Positions 42,538 to 50,949 of a stretch of DNA of 64,000 bases are shown here, in pieces. Each line of letters begins with the position of its first letter. The stretch's first letter is position 1. The translations under genes were made by a program, and so were the position numbers. Where the stretch lies: assembly GCA_021768245.1 (NCBI GenBank), contig JAETNO010000005.1:1-64000 (forward strand). The letters are read 5' to 3'. Under the pieces are notes generated by a model. It ran no database searches and was not told the origin of the DNA. It saw only the letters and a list, made by a program, of their open reading frames with translations. The DNA is from Bacteroidaceae bacterium. GTDB taxonomy: Bacteria; Bacteroidota; Bacteroidia; Bacteroidales; Muribaculaceae.

Positions 42538-44766
42538 ATGCATTTTAAAATCTTTATCGCAGGCGCGTTAGCGTCGTGTGCTTTGTTGTCGGCTTGCACC
42601 TCAGACGAACTGCCCCTTCCCGAGGAAGAACTCTATGCCCGCGAATTCGTAAAGGAATTCGGTCTGACCGACCCCGCCCATGACTACAACATGGCTCAGT
42701 CGAGCGGCATAAAAGTCATAACATCCGCCCCGACCGACCTCAAAGTTTATGCCAAAGTGGATGGTAGGACATATCTCTTTGCCGAAGGGCGCAAAGTCAG
42801 TGGCACAACCGCAATCCCCTTCTCCGTACCCAAAGGAGTCAGTGAAGTGATGGTTAAAGTCGGCAACACCATCAAAACCACCACCCTTGGCCAAACCCTC
42901 GACCTGAGAGGCCTGGGACGTGCAATCGAAGGCTCCGAGACGGAAGATACCACAATCGACGGGCTTACATGGCGAATCGCGGAAGAGGCTATCCTCCCGA
43001 CAACTGCTGTAACTTCCCATATCAATAAATACCCTGAGGGAGGCAATAACCTATTAAAGGGTAATAACTCTTTCTATTTTATTGCCGACGGTAAAGAACA
43101 CACGTTTTATCCATTCTATTGGAACACAAACGCCCATCACTGTTTGGGAATATACACAATGGGCGATGATGGCTATGCAGTTCCACACGACCTATATTAC
43201 TCCAAGTCAGGCGAGCTGAAATATTCTACCGACTATGTGGAAGCTATCGAAAAAGATGTTTCTCACGAGATAGGGGAAACCATTCTATTCACAACGACAA
43301 GTGATTGGAACAGCAATATCCCTGGTATAAAATCAGAAGACAGTTCTGATACCAAACCGACAACAATTCTCGATGTCACACCAGAATGGGATGGTGAAGC
43401 AGAAAAAACCTATAATGAATCAGACAAGAAATTCACTACTGAACATGGGTATATCTCAAAAATAACATATAATAACCATATCTTTACACTTTATGAAAAT
43501 GTAACCGAAGCATATACCGAGCACATCTCACAACCTGGCAATGAAGGAAAGTGGAATAAAGTAAATGCCCAACCCGCATATGCCCCTGGCGTAAATGTCC
43601 ATATAAAGACAAGAGGTATCACATATAGCCTGCCTGAAGGCACGCCCTATGGATTCTACATCAAGGTAGGGCATTATGGGTCAAACCTTAAAGAAAACCC
43701 AAAATATGATTATGTCTGCTTCTCACATTCCTTAAGAAACAGCCGTTACATCGCTAAAGAGACATATGTAAACAGTGATGGAATCAATACGGACGTCAAC
43801 GACAGAATCCGCAACCACCCTTGGCCGGAAGAAATGTGGAATCCCGAAGATGCCGGCGAAGGATTCATACCCAACGAATCAAATGCCTTTGCCTATGCAT
43901 CGTGGAGCAGCGCGGAGATGGAAGGCAGGACCTACACAATGTTTGGATTTGAGGACTGTGCTTATGGATATTTTAAAGACGTATGCGACCTTAATGATAT
44001 CATGTTCCTTTTTGAAGCAGGCGAAGAACCCTCAAACGTGAAAATCAACGACCCCGACCCGATTATTCCCGACGACGAAGTCTTTGAATGGATTATTGCA
44101 GCTGAGGACCTTGGCGGCACTTATGACTGGGACTTCAACGACGCAGTCTTCTCAGTCAAGGCCAAGACCATCGTGGCCGAGGGAGAGGAGACCAAGACAG
44201 AAATCACAGTCGAGCCTCTCGCGGCCGGCGGCACGATGCCCGTCTACATCATGTTTGACGGAGCAATCGACGGCACTGACGCCTGCTACCATATCGGCAC
44301 TGAGCTTCATTCTTGGTTCGGCGACAACACCCTGTCACCCATCAACGTCGGCACTCAGGCTGACGCGACTGCAAAGCCCCTTACTTTCACCGTGGCAGGC
44401 GAATGGTCGCTCAACAGCCACCAGAATGACGGCAGCTGGACTTCCGCAAGCAGAAACATGGGAGGCTTCTGGCTCCTCGCCGACCCTGAAGCCACCGTCA
44501 CAGGCAACTCGGGAACTGACCCAAAGGTCAAGACCGCCGGGACATTCGACGGAGAGACCCACAAGGTGACCGCACCGCAGTTCGGGGAAAACTACGAGGC
44601 TCCGCAAATGTTCTGCCTGACAGGCGACTGGCAGTGGCCTAAGGAAGAGAAGAATATCACCGACGCCTATGCATCATTCAACGACTGGATGGGCGACAAG
44701 GCCGTCAAATGGTATGGCGAAGGCGCCACTTTCGATGAAAGCCTCATCGTGAAGCGCACGAAATAA
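42538..44766 (+). CDS. LruC/DUF4842-domain surface lipoprotein (paralogue 1)
   Basis: This 742-aa lipoprotein (Cys20) has the family N-terminus ELYAREFVKEFG and two acidic loops typical of LruC/DUF4842 proteins, CDLNDIMFLFEAG (about 485) and TYDWDFNDAVFSV (about 530). The acidic Asn/Asp loops suggest calcium binding. The C-terminal part resembles a carbohydrate- or protein-binding beta domain. Its role is unknown; outer-surface exposure is likely. It is a paralogue of the 936-aa protein at 59014-61824. Confidence 0.85.
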   Translation: MHFKIFIAGALASCALLSACTSDELPLPEEELYAREFVKEFGLTDPAHDYNMAQSSGIKVITSAPTDLKVYAKVDGRTYLFAEGRKVSGTTAIPFSVPKGVSEVMVKVGNTIKTTTLGQTLDLRGLGRAIEGSETEDTTIDGLTWRIAEEAILPTTAVTSHINKYPEGGNNLLKGNNSFYFIADGKEHTFYPFYWNTNAHHCLGIYTMGDDGYAVPHDLYYSKSGELKYSTDYVEAIEKDVSHEIGETILFTTTSDWNSNIPGIKSEDSSDTKPTTILDVTPEWDGEAEKTYNESDKKFTTEHGYISKITYNNHIFTLYENVTEAYTEHISQPGNEGKWNKVNAQPAYAPGVNVHIKTRGITYSLPEGTPYGFYIKVGHYGSNLKENPKYDYVCFSHSLRNSRYIAKETYVNSDGINTDVNDRIRNHPWPEEMWNPEDAGEGFIPNESNAFAYASWSSAEMEGRTYTMFGFEDCAYGYFKDVCDLNDIMFLFEAGEEPSNVKINDPDPIIPDDEVFEWIIAAEDLGGTYDWDFNDAVFSVKAKTIVAEGEETKTEITVEPLAAGGTMPVYIMFDGAIDGTDACYHIGTELHSWFGDNTLSPINVGTQADATAKPLTFTVAGEWSLNSHQNDGSWTSASRNMGGFWLLADPEATVTGNSGTDPKVKTAGTFDGETHKVTAPQFGENYEAPQMFCLTGDWQWPKEEKNITDAYASFNDWMGDKAVKWYGEGATFDESLIVKRTK

Positions 44767-44818
44767 AGCTTTTGTCCCGCTCCTTTACGGCAGTGGAGAA
44801 TTCAAGCTACAAAAATAG

Positions 44819-44850
44819 CGGTAATTGTTAACCAACGATTACCGTTATTT
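44819..44850 (+). terminator. Terminator of the first LruC gene
   Basis: An 11-bp stem including one G-U pair (44819-44829 with 44834-44844) has an AACC loop and is followed by TTATTTTTG on the plus strand. Confidence 0.75.
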
Positions 44851-44864
44851 TTGTTATATACCCC

Positions 44865-44894
44865 TTTGATATTGATATTTTTTTACTAATTTCG
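44865..44894 (+). promoter_or_regulatory. Promoter of the pectinesterase gene
   Basis: TTTG (44865-44868), 18 bp, TAATTTCG (44887-44894), one mismatch to the -7 consensus. The leader is about 95 nt. Confidence 0.45.
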
Positions 44895-44995
44895 CGGCGT
44901 TGGCTACAGAGGCTTTCTCAGTGATGTGAAAGACCTTGATTTTATACCTCGGACAATATAAATTTACCCTTAATCAATATCATTAATCATCGTTT

Positions 44996-47900
44996 ATGTT
45001 TAGTAATTTTACCCGAACTGCCGTAGCGACAGCAGTAGTGCTATTCGCGTCGGCATCTGCCATGGCAGCCGGTAAGGTTCAGGACATCCCTGGCACAATA
45101 AGCCTCAAGGAAGGAACCTACAGCGGCGCCAAGACCGAAAACAACAACGACAACGTAGGCTACATCAAAAACGGCTGCTACGCCACCTACGAAATCAACT
45201 GCACCGAGGCCGGTGTCTACGACATGGCCTTCCCCGTTTCCCGCATCAACGGTGGCGTAATGACCCTCACAGTGACCGACAAGGCCACGAAAACAGTGGA
45301 AGCCACTACCGTATGGGAAATCCCTATGGCCGACAACCGCGACTACATCGACCGCACCGTCCGCATCGCCGACCGCATCTCGACCGGCGAGAAAACCCTC
45401 AAACTCCTCTTCAACTCCGACCAGAGCTCATGGGTGTGCAACTACAAGGCCATGACTTTCACGAAATATGCTGAAAACTCGGCTTCAATTTCCGGACTGA
45501 AAGTCAACGGCGAGACGGCCGAAGGAGCTGCCGCCTATGACTGGGCTGTCAACATCCCGGCTGCCTACGAAGGCTCGACAGTGACCCTCGTCCCGGATGC
45601 CAAGAACGCAATCGTGACCGCCACCGCAAAAGACGGCGACGGGAATGACGTGGCCGTTTCGAAAGCTCCCGACGGAGTCTTCTCCATTCCTGTACCCGCT
45701 CCCGGCACAGAGGCTATTGTCACCTTTGCAATCGAGCCTGACGGCGCCAATATCCTCCCCGTCAAGGAGACCTACACCCTGCGCATCTTCCGCATAGGTG
45801 AGGACAAGGTGACCGAGCTGACAATCGACGGCACTCCGCTAACAGCCGAACAGCTTGAAACCCTCAACAAGACCGGCAAATTCGACCTCGCCGACTGGAT
45901 TTTCACCGCCTATCCGACCGTTAAAGCCACTATGGTCGACAACACCGTCCCCGAAATCGCCAAGAATGAGAAGGAGACAGGCGCAAGCTACACCTTCAAG
46001 GGCACGGGCGGCAAGGAATATGCCATCAACATCACTTCCGGTTTCCACTTCTACACTCCTGAGTCTTCCGACCTCACTGTCACCCTCCGCTACAGCGACG
46101 CAGGCATCACTGCCGACGGATGGTCAAACGGTCTGTATTCCCTCTCGGGCGTAGACTCCGGTTGGGGGGGCACACAGTTCAAGTATAGAACAAAAACCGA
46201 CTATACCCTCACCATCCCCTCCGACGTTGTGGTCAAGCAGTTCATCTTCGGACAGCTCGGCGACAACTATGAGAACGGCTCTGTAGCCAAAGTGACATCT
46301 GAAGGTGCTACCGCAGTCTATCTCCCCACCAGCTCTGTGTTCTACCCCGGCGACAAGACCCGCTATGACCTCAAGGTGAATATCGAAGGCCACAAGGCAG
46401 GCACACCCATCGTGTTCAACTTTGCTGCCGGTGGCCAGCCCGTTGCCTGGATCGACCTCGTATATGAGAAGCAGACCCTCACCACTCCTCCTGCTCTTGT
46501 CAACACCGAGTCAACTTCGACCGAACATACCAACCATGCCGTAGTCACCCTCACTTTCGACCGTGAAATGGCCGACATGGAGGCTACAATCGCCGGCAAG
46601 ACCGTGAAAGCGAAAGGTGGCAAAGCTTCCGTACGCTTCGCTGTCTGGGACCTCGCATATGACAGCAAAAACACCCTGACCATCGCCGCCGGAGCCGCCA
46701 AGGACAACTATGGCAACTCCAACGCCGAGGCCATCACTATCCCCGTCAATGTAGGCCCCGAACTTCCCGTAGCAGCCATCGAGGCTGAACGCCTCCATGT
46801 GGTGGCTTCTGTCGACGAATGGAAAGAAGCTCTCAAGGCTGTCAATGCCTCCAACGCGAAAGCCGACGCTCCCCGCGCCGTGATTTTCGTGCGTAACGGC
46901 AGCTATGACTTTGGCCCCGACGAACAGACCTTCACCTGCTTCAACGTCTCGGTTATCGGTGAAAGCCGCGAAGGTGTAATCCTCCACGGCAACCGCTCAG
47001 GCATCTCCAACCCCATCATCTCTACCCGCAAGGCTACAAACACCTACTTCCAGGACCTCACCATCCGCAATGACCTTGACTTCGGCACAGGCAAGCGCGA
47101 CGGAGTAGGCGCCGCGTTCTATGGTGGCACGAAGGACGTGATGAAAAACGTAGCCCTCCAGAGCTATCAGGATACTCAGGTTACCGGCGTATCCGGCTAC
47201 TATGAAAACTGCGACATCCACGGCGTAGTCGACTACATCTGCGGCAGTGGCGACCAGTATTTCTACAACTGTAACCTCATCAACGAGATGAGCGGAACAA
47301 TCACCGCTCCTTCCACCGACCCCTCGTCTACAGGCTATGTCTTTGAAAGCTGTACAATCAAGGGCGAAGGCAACTACAATCTCGGACGTCCTTGGCAGAA
47401 CAATCCCGCAGCCTACTTCCTCAACACCAAGATGGAATCGCTCGCATCGGCCAAGGGCTGGGAATCTATGGGCAACCTTCCCACCCGCTTCTATGAGTTC
47501 AACTCCGTTGATGCAGAGGGCAAACCCGTAGACCTCTCTACCCGCAAGAACTCCCCGACAAGCACCAACACGTACAATCCCGTGCTCACCGCAGAGGAGG
47601 CAGCAGAATTTACCCTCCACAATGTGCTCGGCTCAACCGACAGCTGGCTCCCCACAGAGGGCATCGCAGATTGCGAAGCTCCCGCCAACGTGGCTCTTGC
47701 CGACGGCAGCCTCTCCTGGGACAAGGTCGCCGGTGGAAGCTACTATGTAGTCCTCGCCGACGGTGAATATCTCGCAGCCGTTACTGACAGCAAGTTCGAA
47801 ATTCCTGCCGCCAAAGTGGCAGACCCCGCCTACACCGTACGCGCAGCCAATGCCATGGGTGGTCTCGGCAAAACTTCAGAAGCTGTCGGTGGCGTTTCGA

Positions 47901-48043
47901 CCGGAATCTCCGACATCGAGATTGACAGCGCCAATGGCGAAGCTGAATACTTCAATCTCCAGGGCATCCGCGTCGACAATCCCACCAACGGCATCTTCAT
48001 CCGCCGTCAGGGCTCCAAAGTCGAAAAGGTAGTCATCCGATAA
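44996..48043 (+). CDS. Secreted CE8 pectin methylesterase with C-terminal sorting-like tail
   Basis: This 1015-aa protein has a Sec signal (ending AMA), a carbohydrate-binding-like beta domain (about 25-160), Ig-like regions and a CE8 pectin methylesterase domain (about 600-880). The latter keeps YQDTQ, VDYICG and LGRPW, which hold the catalytic Asp pair and Arg. The C-terminus (FNLQGIRV ... GIFIRR) resembles a T9SS-type sorting tail. A 7-G run at 46164-46170 could slip. No pectin lyase or susCD genes are adjacent. Confidence 0.87.
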   Translation: MFSNFTRTAVATAVVLFASASAMAAGKVQDIPGTISLKEGTYSGAKTENNNDNVGYIKNGCYATYEINCTEAGVYDMAFPVSRINGGVMTLTVTDKATKTVEATTVWEIPMADNRDYIDRTVRIADRISTGEKTLKLLFNSDQSSWVCNYKAMTFTKYAENSASISGLKVNGETAEGAAAYDWAVNIPAAYEGSTVTLVPDAKNAIVTATAKDGDGNDVAVSKAPDGVFSIPVPAPGTEAIVTFAIEPDGANILPVKETYTLRIFRIGEDKVTELTIDGTPLTAEQLETLNKTGKFDLADWIFTAYPTVKATMVDNTVPEIAKNEKETGASYTFKGTGGKEYAINITSGFHFYTPESSDLTVTLRYSDAGITADGWSNGLYSLSGVDSGWGGTQFKYRTKTDYTLTIPSDVVVKQFIFGQLGDNYENGSVAKVTSEGATAVYLPTSSVFYPGDKTRYDLKVNIEGHKAGTPIVFNFAAGGQPVAWIDLVYEKQTLTTPPALVNTESTSTEHTNHAVVTLTFDREMADMEATIAGKTVKAKGGKASVRFAVWDLAYDSKNTLTIAAGAAKDNYGNSNAEAITIPVNVGPELPVAAIEAERLHVVASVDEWKEALKAVNASNAKADAPRAVIFVRNGSYDFGPDEQTFTCFNVSVIGESREGVILHGNRSGISNPIISTRKATNTYFQDLTIRNDLDFGTGKRDGVGAAFYGGTKDVMKNVALQSYQDTQVTGVSGYYENCDIHGVVDYICGSGDQYFYNCNLINEMSGTITAPSTDPSSTGYVFESCTIKGEGNYNLGRPWQNNPAAYFLNTKMESLASAKGWESMGNLPTRFYEFNSVDAEGKPVDLSTRKNSPTSTNTYNPVLTAEEAAEFTLHNVLGSTDSWLPTEGIADCEAPANVALADGSLSWDKVAGGSYYVVLADGEYLAAVTDSKFEIPAAKVADPAYTVRAANAMGGLGKTSEAVGGVSTGISDIEIDSANGEAEYFNLQGIRVDNPTNGIFIRRQGSKVEKVVIR

Positions 48044-48073
48044 ACCTCATCGCAATCCATCCTCTACACCATA

Positions 48074-48107
48074 TCCCGGGACGGCCCAACCGCCCCGGGA
48101 TTTTTTT
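48074..48107 (+). terminator. Terminator of the pectinesterase gene
   Basis: The stem 48074-48080 with 48094-48100 is extended inward by CGG/CCG pairing and followed by TTTTTTT. Confidence 0.85.
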
Positions 48108-48147
48108 ATACGCAATCTCTACTATTTGTAATCAACAGAATTTATTA

Positions 48148-48178
48148 TTGCCATTTCAAACAAAAAATCCTACCTTTG
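48148..48178 (+). promoter_or_regulatory. Promoter of the GHKL-ATPase/STAS pair
   Basis: TTG (48148-48150), 20 bp, TACCTTTG (48171-48178). The predicted start near 48185 lies before ATG 48202 and shows that the longer frame from 48148 is not translated. Confidence 0.7.
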
Positions 48179-48201
48179 CAAATGACCGACACGATTTCTT
48201 T

Positions 48202-49077
48202 ATGAGTCTGCCCAATAAAAAAATAATATTTACTTCTGCCAACAAAGGGGAATGGCTCAAAAAAATAAGCGAGCTTTATTCTTCGTTTGCCATTGGAGAG
48301 CCCTCATGTCGTATCGTGCTTTCATTCAGTCAATCTATTTCTGTATCTCAGATACAACCGGTCCATCTGGTCACACTGGCATGCCTTGTACAATACCTTA
48401 TAGTAGACAAGGGCTATAAAGTTGCCATAAGCAAATCAAATGAGGCTATATATGACTACATTTATAATGATTTAGATTTTTCCGCCTACTGGAAAGGAGG
48501 GAAACACCATGTAAATGCCAATACATCCAATAATATTTTCAACCTATGGAGAATAATTGAGACTGAAAAAGACCTATACGCAAAGAATGTAGAAACATAC
48601 CTCAACCGCAACTATTTTCATAATAAAGATTTAAGCGCCATAAATGTGAGTCTGGTCGAGGCTTTCTACAATGTCTTTGACCATGCCAAGGCTAATCAAA
48701 ACGCATTTTCCATATTGCGCTATGATGAAAACAAAAATAAACTATATGTAGCCATTGCCGATTTCGGTATCGGCATCGCCAAATCGGTAAAGGATTTCAA
48801 TAAGCATATCAATTCAGACAGCGAAGCTATTTACTGGGCCCTGCAAGACCACTCGACAGTACAATCTACAGCACATAACAAAGGCTTAGGTATGGGAAAC
48901 ATATTGGCTGTCGCATCCTCGGCCCGCATATTAAGCGGTAACGGACTTATAGTCCGTACACCTGACACTGTCAAGCGTATGTCCATAAACTTTACATTTC
49001 CAGGCACGTTGATATATTTACATATTGATTTGAATTCCTTTGAAGACGCTGAAATTTTAGATTCATTTAATTGGTAA
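48202..49077 (+). CDS. GHKL-type ATPase with N-terminal alpha/beta domain
   Basis: This 291-aa protein has an N-terminal alpha/beta domain (about 1-130, STAS-like in feel) and a C-terminal Bergerat-fold ATPase. The N-box is VEAFYNVFDHA (Glu153, Asn157, Asp160, His161), the G1 box is ADFGIGI (Asp187) and the G2 box is HNKGLGMG (about 225-232). Without a histidine phospho-acceptor it resembles anti-sigma-type ATPases. The STAS-like gene starts 12 bp downstream. Base composition is clearly more AT-rich than neighbours, suggesting transfer. The start is set by the promoter. Confidence 0.8.
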   Translation: MSLPNKKIIFTSANKGEWLKKISELYSSFAIGEPSCRIVLSFSQSISVSQIQPVHLVTLACLVQYLIVDKGYKVAISKSNEAIYDYIYNDLDFSAYWKGGKHHVNANTSNNIFNLWRIIETEKDLYAKNVETYLNRNYFHNKDLSAINVSLVEAFYNVFDHAKANQNAFSILRYDENKNKLYVAIADFGIGIAKSVKDFNKHINSDSEAIYWALQDHSTVQSTAHNKGLGMGNILAVASSARILSGNGLIVRTPDTVKRMSINFTFPGTLIYLHIDLNSFEDAEILDSFNW

Positions 49078-49089
49078 ACCCCTATTCCT

Positions 49090-49380
49090 ATGTGTACAAT
49101 CAATTTATATCAGATTTTTTCAGAAACTGCTGACTTACCACAGGCAGGAACGGTGTTTTATACCAAAGTAAAAGACGCTTTTGACAAATCTGAAAATGTA
49201 ACGGTGAATATGGCTGATGTCACAGCCCTCCCTTCAATATTCCTTAACGTATCCATCGGTAAAATTATTGAGGAATATGGCATCGACAGACTTAAAACAG
49301 GGTTATCATTCTCGAAAATAACAAAAGCCCAGGCTCTCAGGCTACAGGAATATCTCACGAAATTAAGCTCCCGAAAATAG
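49090..49380 (+). CDS. STAS-like (DUF4325-type) protein
   Basis: This 96-aa protein alternates beta strands and helices as in STAS/anti-anti-sigma proteins (NVTVNMADVTALPSIFLNVSIG). The classical phosphorylatable Ser is replaced by a PSIF segment. As partner of the GHKL ATPase it probably forms a partner-switching pair. No sigma factor or phosphatase gene is near. Confidence 0.72.
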   Translation: MCTINLYQIFSETADLPQAGTVFYTKVKDAFDKSENVTVNMADVTALPSIFLNVSIGKIIEEYGIDRLKTGLSFSKITKAQALRLQEYLTKLSSRK

Positions 49381-49411
49381 ATATAGATTCCGTTTTCATA
49401 GCATGATGTCA

Positions 49412-49441
49412 GTTGGATAACGGAATTTTTTCGTAACTTTG
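49412..49441 (+). promoter_or_regulatory. hpt promoter
   Basis: GTTG (49412-49415), 18 bp, TAACTTTG (49434-49441). The leader is about 22 nt. Confidence 0.6.
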
Positions 49442-49469
49442 CAGGCAAAAATTTCTCTGCCCGCAAGCC

Positions 49470-50015
49470 ATGAAACAGAAATGCTATCAGGGGATGAAAT
49501 TTCGCCCCTATATCGACAACGCCCGCATCCACGCCCGCATCGCCGAGCTCGCCAAAGTCATAACCGCAGATTTCGCAGACAAAAAGCCACTCTTCGTGTG
49601 TGTGCTCAACGGTGCCGCGCCCTTTGCCGTCGACCTTTTCCGCGCCTGTGAGGACATCGACGCCGAACTGACATTCATCCGCCTCAAAAGCTATGAAGGC
49701 ACGGGCAGCACAGGCGTGGTCAAACAAGTGATGGGACTCGGTGAAAACCTCGAGAACCGCCATGTGATTCTCGTGGAGGACATAATCGACACCGGCAACA
49801 CAATGGTGAAACTCCTTTCCCAGCTCCGCGCGCTCAATCCCGCCTCCATAAGCATCGCGACCCTTCTCTTCAAGCCCGAAGCCCTGCAGCACCTCGAACT
49901 GAAACCGGACTTCGTCGGCTTTGAAATCCCCAAGAAATTCATCATCGGCTATGGCCTCGACATCGACGGCCTCGCCCGCAACCTCAATGACATATATATA
50001 CTCGACGAAGAGTGA
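49470..50015 (+). CDS. hpt: Hypoxanthine phosphoribosyltransferase
   Basis: Hpt salvages hypoxanthine and guanine to IMP and GMP using PRPP. This 181-aa cytoplasmic enzyme has the PRPP-binding motif VEDIIDTGNT near residue 107, the flexible-loop SYEGTGSTG and VLNGAAPF. The size is normal, and adk lies 59 bp downstream. Confidence 0.95.
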   Translation: MKQKCYQGMKFRPYIDNARIHARIAELAKVITADFADKKPLFVCVLNGAAPFAVDLFRACEDIDAELTFIRLKSYEGTGSTGVVKQVMGLGENLENRHVILVEDIIDTGNTMVKLLSQLRALNPASISIATLLFKPEALQHLELKPDFVGFEIPKKFIIGYGLDIDGLARNLNDIYILDEE

Positions 50016-50074
50016 CACCAACCTAATATACAAACCATACACCTCATTTTTCAATAGTATTTAAGGATAAAAGA

Positions 50075-50665
50075 ATGTTTAATCTTGTAATCTTCGGTGC
50101 ACCCGGAAGCGGTAAGGGCACCCAAAGTCAAAAACTTATCGACCGTTACGGTCTGACCCACATTTCAACAGGCGACGTGCTGCGCGCCCAGATAGCGGCA
50201 GGTACCGAACTCGGCAAAATCGCCGACAGTTATATCTCCAAGGGGCAGTTGATTCCCGACGACCTCATGGTCGATATCCTCGCTCAGGAAGTTGACCGTC
50301 TGCGCCCCCAGGCCAGCGGATTCATATTCGACGGCTTCCCCCGCACCATTCCCCAGGCAGAGGCCCTCAAGAAGATGCTCGAGGAACGCGGTGAGGAGGT
50401 GCACTCCGTAATCGGACTCGAGGTCGCCGACGAGGAACTCATGGAACGCCTCATCAAGCGCGGCATCGACAGCGGACGTTCCGACGACAATCCCGAGACA
50501 ATCGGCAAGCGCCTCAAAGTCTATCATTCGACCACCTCGCCCCTGCGCGATTATTATACAAAAGAAGGCAAGTATCAGGCCATCCACGGCTCCGGCCATG
50601 TTGATGAGATATTCTCACGCATCTCCGATGCCATCGACAGCCATCCGGCAATGAAGAAAGCATAA
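50075..50665 (+). CDS. adk: Adenylate kinase
   Basis: Adk interconverts ATP, ADP and AMP. This 196-aa short-lid form has the P-loop GAPGSGKGTQ at residues 7-16, the AMP site STGDVLR, FDGFPRT and the LID-region Arg residues (IKRGIDSGRSDD). It overlaps xseB by one base (TAATG), indicating coupling. Confidence 0.97.
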   Translation: MFNLVIFGAPGSGKGTQSQKLIDRYGLTHISTGDVLRAQIAAGTELGKIADSYISKGQLIPDDLMVDILAQEVDRLRPQASGFIFDGFPRTIPQAEALKKMLEERGEEVHSVIGLEVADEELMERLIKRGIDSGRSDDNPETIGKRLKVYHSTTSPLRDYYTKEGKYQAIHGSGHVDEIFSRISDAIDSHPAMKKA

Positions 50666-50889
50666 TGGACAATTCTCCTAAATTCCGCCCGGTCGCAGAA
50701 ATGAACTATGCGGAGAGCGTCGGCGAACTCGAATCAATCCTGCGGATGATGCAGGGCGACAACTGCGACATAGACCACCTCGCCGCCTATACGCGCCGCG
50801 CCACCGAACTGCTCAAGGCCTGCCGCTCACGTCTCACCGCGACGGAAGAGGAGCTACGCTCAATCCTTGACGGACTCGAGACACAATAG
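50665..50889 (+). CDS. xseB: Exodeoxyribonuclease VII small subunit
   Basis: This 74-aa helical protein (NYAESVGELESILR ... DHLAAYTRRATELLKACRSRL) is the XseB subunit that binds XseA to form exonuclease VII for single-strand DNA degradation. xseA is not next to it in the window. Confidence 0.9.
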   Translation: MDNSPKFRPVAEMNYAESVGELESILRMMQGDNCDIDHLAAYTRRATELLKACRSRLTATEEELRSILDGLETQ

Positions 50890-50893
50890 ACCG

Positions 50894-50907
50894 GTAGACC
50901 GGTCTAC
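50894..50907. repeat. 14-bp palindrome after xseB
   Basis: GTAGACCGGTCTAC is perfectly self-complementary and is preceded by a repeated TAGACCGG at 50888-50895. It could end the adk-xseB transcript or be an operator for the peptidase gene; there is no T-run. Confidence 0.35.
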
Positions 50908-50949
50908 GCTACAGAAATCAGCTCAATCAAAACAAACAATACCAATCAA

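Noticed and set aside
46997..47620. 207-aa minus-strand ORF inside the pectinesterase gene
   Set aside because: Lies wholly opposite the conserved CE8 domain.
48148..48201. Upstream start of the GHKL ATPase
   Set aside because: It begins in the -33 element and the -7 box lies within the supposed coding part.
48202..49380. Two-component histidine kinase reading of the ATPase gene
   Set aside because: No phospho-acceptor His region or TM segment; N-box, G1 and G2 only.
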